This document shows, piece after piece, positions 12,804-14,035 of a stretch of DNA of 14,035 nt. Positions within the stretch are counted from its first letter, which is position 1. Every line of letters begins with the position of its first letter. The stretch is from assembly GCA_035527455.1 (NCBI GenBank), contig DATLAN010000218.1:1-14035 (forward strand), in the 5' to 3' direction. This DNA is from DATLAN01 sp035527455 (GTDB lineage: Bacteria > Planctomycetota > Planctomycetia > Pirellulales > Thermoguttaceae). Position numbers and translations under genes: made by a program. Below the pieces are notes generated by a model that saw only the letters and a program-made list of their open reading frames with translations, made no database searches and was not told where the DNA came from.

Positions 12804-14035
12804 ATGGGCGGATTCTGCGGCATCGTTTCGAAGCAGGACTGCGTCGCCGATTTGTTCTACGGCACCGACTATCATTCCCATCTCGGCACCGTGCGGGGAG
12901 GGATGGCCGTCAAGAACGACAAGGGTTTCATTCGATTCATCAAGGACATCTCCAACTCCCAGTTCCGGAGCAAGTTCGAGGACGATCTGGGCAAGATGCA
13001 CGGCACGACCGGCATCGGCGTGATCAGCGACTACGACGACCAGCCGCTGATCATCGGTTCCCACTTGGGCACCTACGCGCTGGTCACGGTGGGACGGATC
13101 GAGAACGTCGACGCGCTGTGTGCCGAAATCTTCGACAGCCGATCGGCCCATTTCTCGGAGATGAGCGGCGGCGTGGTCAATCCCACCGAACTGGTCGCCA
13201 CGCTGATCAACCGGGAAAGCAGCTTCGAAGACGGCATTCTGCACGCGCAGAAGGTCATCGAGGGATCGTGCTCGTTGCTGCTGTTGACCGAGGATCGCAT
13301 CTACGCCGCCCGCGATCTGTTGGGACGCACACCGGTGGTCGTCGGCCGAAAAGAGGGCGCCTGTGCCGTCGCCATGGAAACCTGCGCCCTGCCGAATCTC
13401 GACTACGAAGTCGAGCATTATCTCGGGCCGGGCGAAATCGTGCAGATCACCGCCGACGGGGCCGAGACCCTCATTCCCCCCGGCGAAGAGATGCAGATAT
13501 GCACGTTCCTCTGGGTGTATTACGGCTATCCGGCGTCGGACTACGAAGGGATCAACGTCGAGGTAGCCCGCAATCGCTGCGGCGCGGCCCTGGCCGCCGC
13601 CGACGACTGCCAGATCGACATGGTGGCCGGCATTCCCGACTCGGGAACCGGCCACGCCATCGGCTACGCCAACGCGGCGGGCGTCCCCTACGGGCGCCCG
13701 TTCGTCAAGTACACGCCGACCTGGCCTCGCAGTTTCATGCCGCAGGATCAGCGGGTGCGGGACCTGGTGGCGCGGATGAAGCTGATTCCCATCCGCGAGC
13801 TGATCGCGGGCCGGCGGCTGCTGTTCTGCGAGGATTCGATCGTTCGCGGCACCCAACTGAAAGACACCATCCAGCGGCTTTACGGTTATGGCGCCAAAGA
13901 GATCCACATGCGGCCCGCCTGTCCCCCGTTGATCCACGGCTGCAAGTTCCTGAACTTCTCTCGTTCCAAGTCGGTCATGGATCTGGCCGGCCGTCGGGCG
14001 ATCAAGGAACTGGGTGATGACGAGGAGCATCTCGA
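12804..14035 (+). CDS. PurF-family paralog with altered glutaminase site (partial, runs off the right edge)
   Basis: An open frame of 410 codons continues past the window end. The protein has the amidophosphoribosyltransferase layout but differs sharply from purF next door. C5 (M-G-G-F-C-G-I-V) keeps the nucleophile position. The R-G-Q motif, the R of H-V-R-Y, the N of N-G and the D of D-T-E are replaced: by my alignment G-V-I-S-D-Y, V96-G-R-I-E-N and N-P127-T-E. The phosphoribosyltransferase half is well kept: G-I-P-D-S-G-T-G-H-A-I-G-Y-A (277-289), the R-S-F-M-P-Q segment (309-314) and the PRPP loop C-E-D-S-I-V-R-G-T (342-350). C233 and C380 align with two Fe-S ligands of PurF; the C-x-x-C pair would lie beyond the edge. 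Similar second PurF proteins are, as I recall, annotated in Bacteroidetes and Clostridia, without a firm role. Product and pathway are therefore uncertain. Confidence 0.88.
   Translation, partial: MGGFCGIVSKQDCVADLFYGTDYHSHLGTVRGGMAVKNDKGFIRFIKDISNSQFRSKFEDDLGKMHGTTGIGVISDYDDQPLIIGSHLGTYALVTVGRIENVDALCAEIFDSRSAHFSEMSGGVVNPTELVATLINRESSFEDGILHAQKVIEGSCSLLLLTEDRIYAARDLLGRTPVVVGRKEGACAVAMETCALPNLDYEVEHYLGPGEIVQITADGAETLIPPGEEMQICTFLWVYYGYPASDYEGINVEVARNRCGAALAAADDCQIDMVAGIPDSGTGHAIGYANAAGVPYGRPFVKYTPTWPRSFMPQDQRVRDLVARMKLIPIRELIAGRRLLFCEDSIVRGTQLKDTIQRLYGYGAKEIHMRPACPPLIHGCKFLNFSRSKSVMDLAGRRAIKELGDDEEHL

Noticed and set aside
12579..14030. Long minus-strand open frame of about 480 codons opposite the PurF paralog
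   Set aside because: It is the antisense of a clearly recognisable PurF-family frame, begins at the window edge, and its His/Asp/Val/Gly-rich translation matches no family I know. GC-rich DNA produces such shadows.

Overview
The window is GC-rich bacterial chromosome carrying mostly housekeeping genes, with crowded repeat-filled spacers. It suggests a member of the Planctomycetota, probably near the Pirellulales. The grounds are a secreted iduronate-2-sulfatase-type sulfatase, a NagB/PIG-L fusion protein, weak or absent Shine-Dalgarno sites before many genes, and several families of intergenic hairpin and heptamer repeats. This assignment is an inference; there is no rRNA or marker gene here to confirm it.

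Layout from left to right: (1) 18-1508, plus strand, secreted sulfatase. It converges on (2) the minus-strand pair lutA (3821-3045) and lutB (2956-1556) for L-lactate oxidation, with no lutC in view. (3) Minus-strand pyrB (6392-5430) and pyrC (5284-4013) encode steps 2 and 3 of pyrimidine synthesis. They are separated by a striking tract of heptamer repeats that supplies the pyrB stop codon. (4) 6665-7576, plus strand, a GGDEF diguanylate cyclase with a degenerate receiver-like N-terminus, a TATAAT box so close that the mRNA may be leaderless, and a clear intrinsic terminator. (5) Minus-strand proB (10807-9668), then a nagB-PIG-L fusion (9581-7716). (6) Plus-strand purF (11114-12694), followed by a second PurF-family protein (12804 to beyond the right edge). 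This last gene has no stop codon inside the window but is clearly coding.

The genes are mostly metabolic: de novo purine and pyrimidine synthesis, proline synthesis, amino-sugar and lactate catabolism, sulfated glycan degradation, plus one c-di-GMP enzyme. Divergent promoter regions lie at 6393-6664 (pyrB/cyclase) and 10808-11113 (proB/purF). Convergent ends lie at 1509-1555 and 7577-7715.

The less ordinary content is of two kinds. First, the purF neighbour retains its N-terminal Cys and PRPP loop but has lost the other glutaminase pocket residues. Second, the spacers hold at least five repeat families: GGCACGTT hairpins, a GCCGCTTGCGGCTTCGCAA repeat, a 27-nt-arm inverted repeat, a CCCCTCTCCC hairpin, and heptamer tandem repeats abutting start codons. 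No CRISPR array, tRNA, rRNA, insertion sequence or prophage gene was seen.
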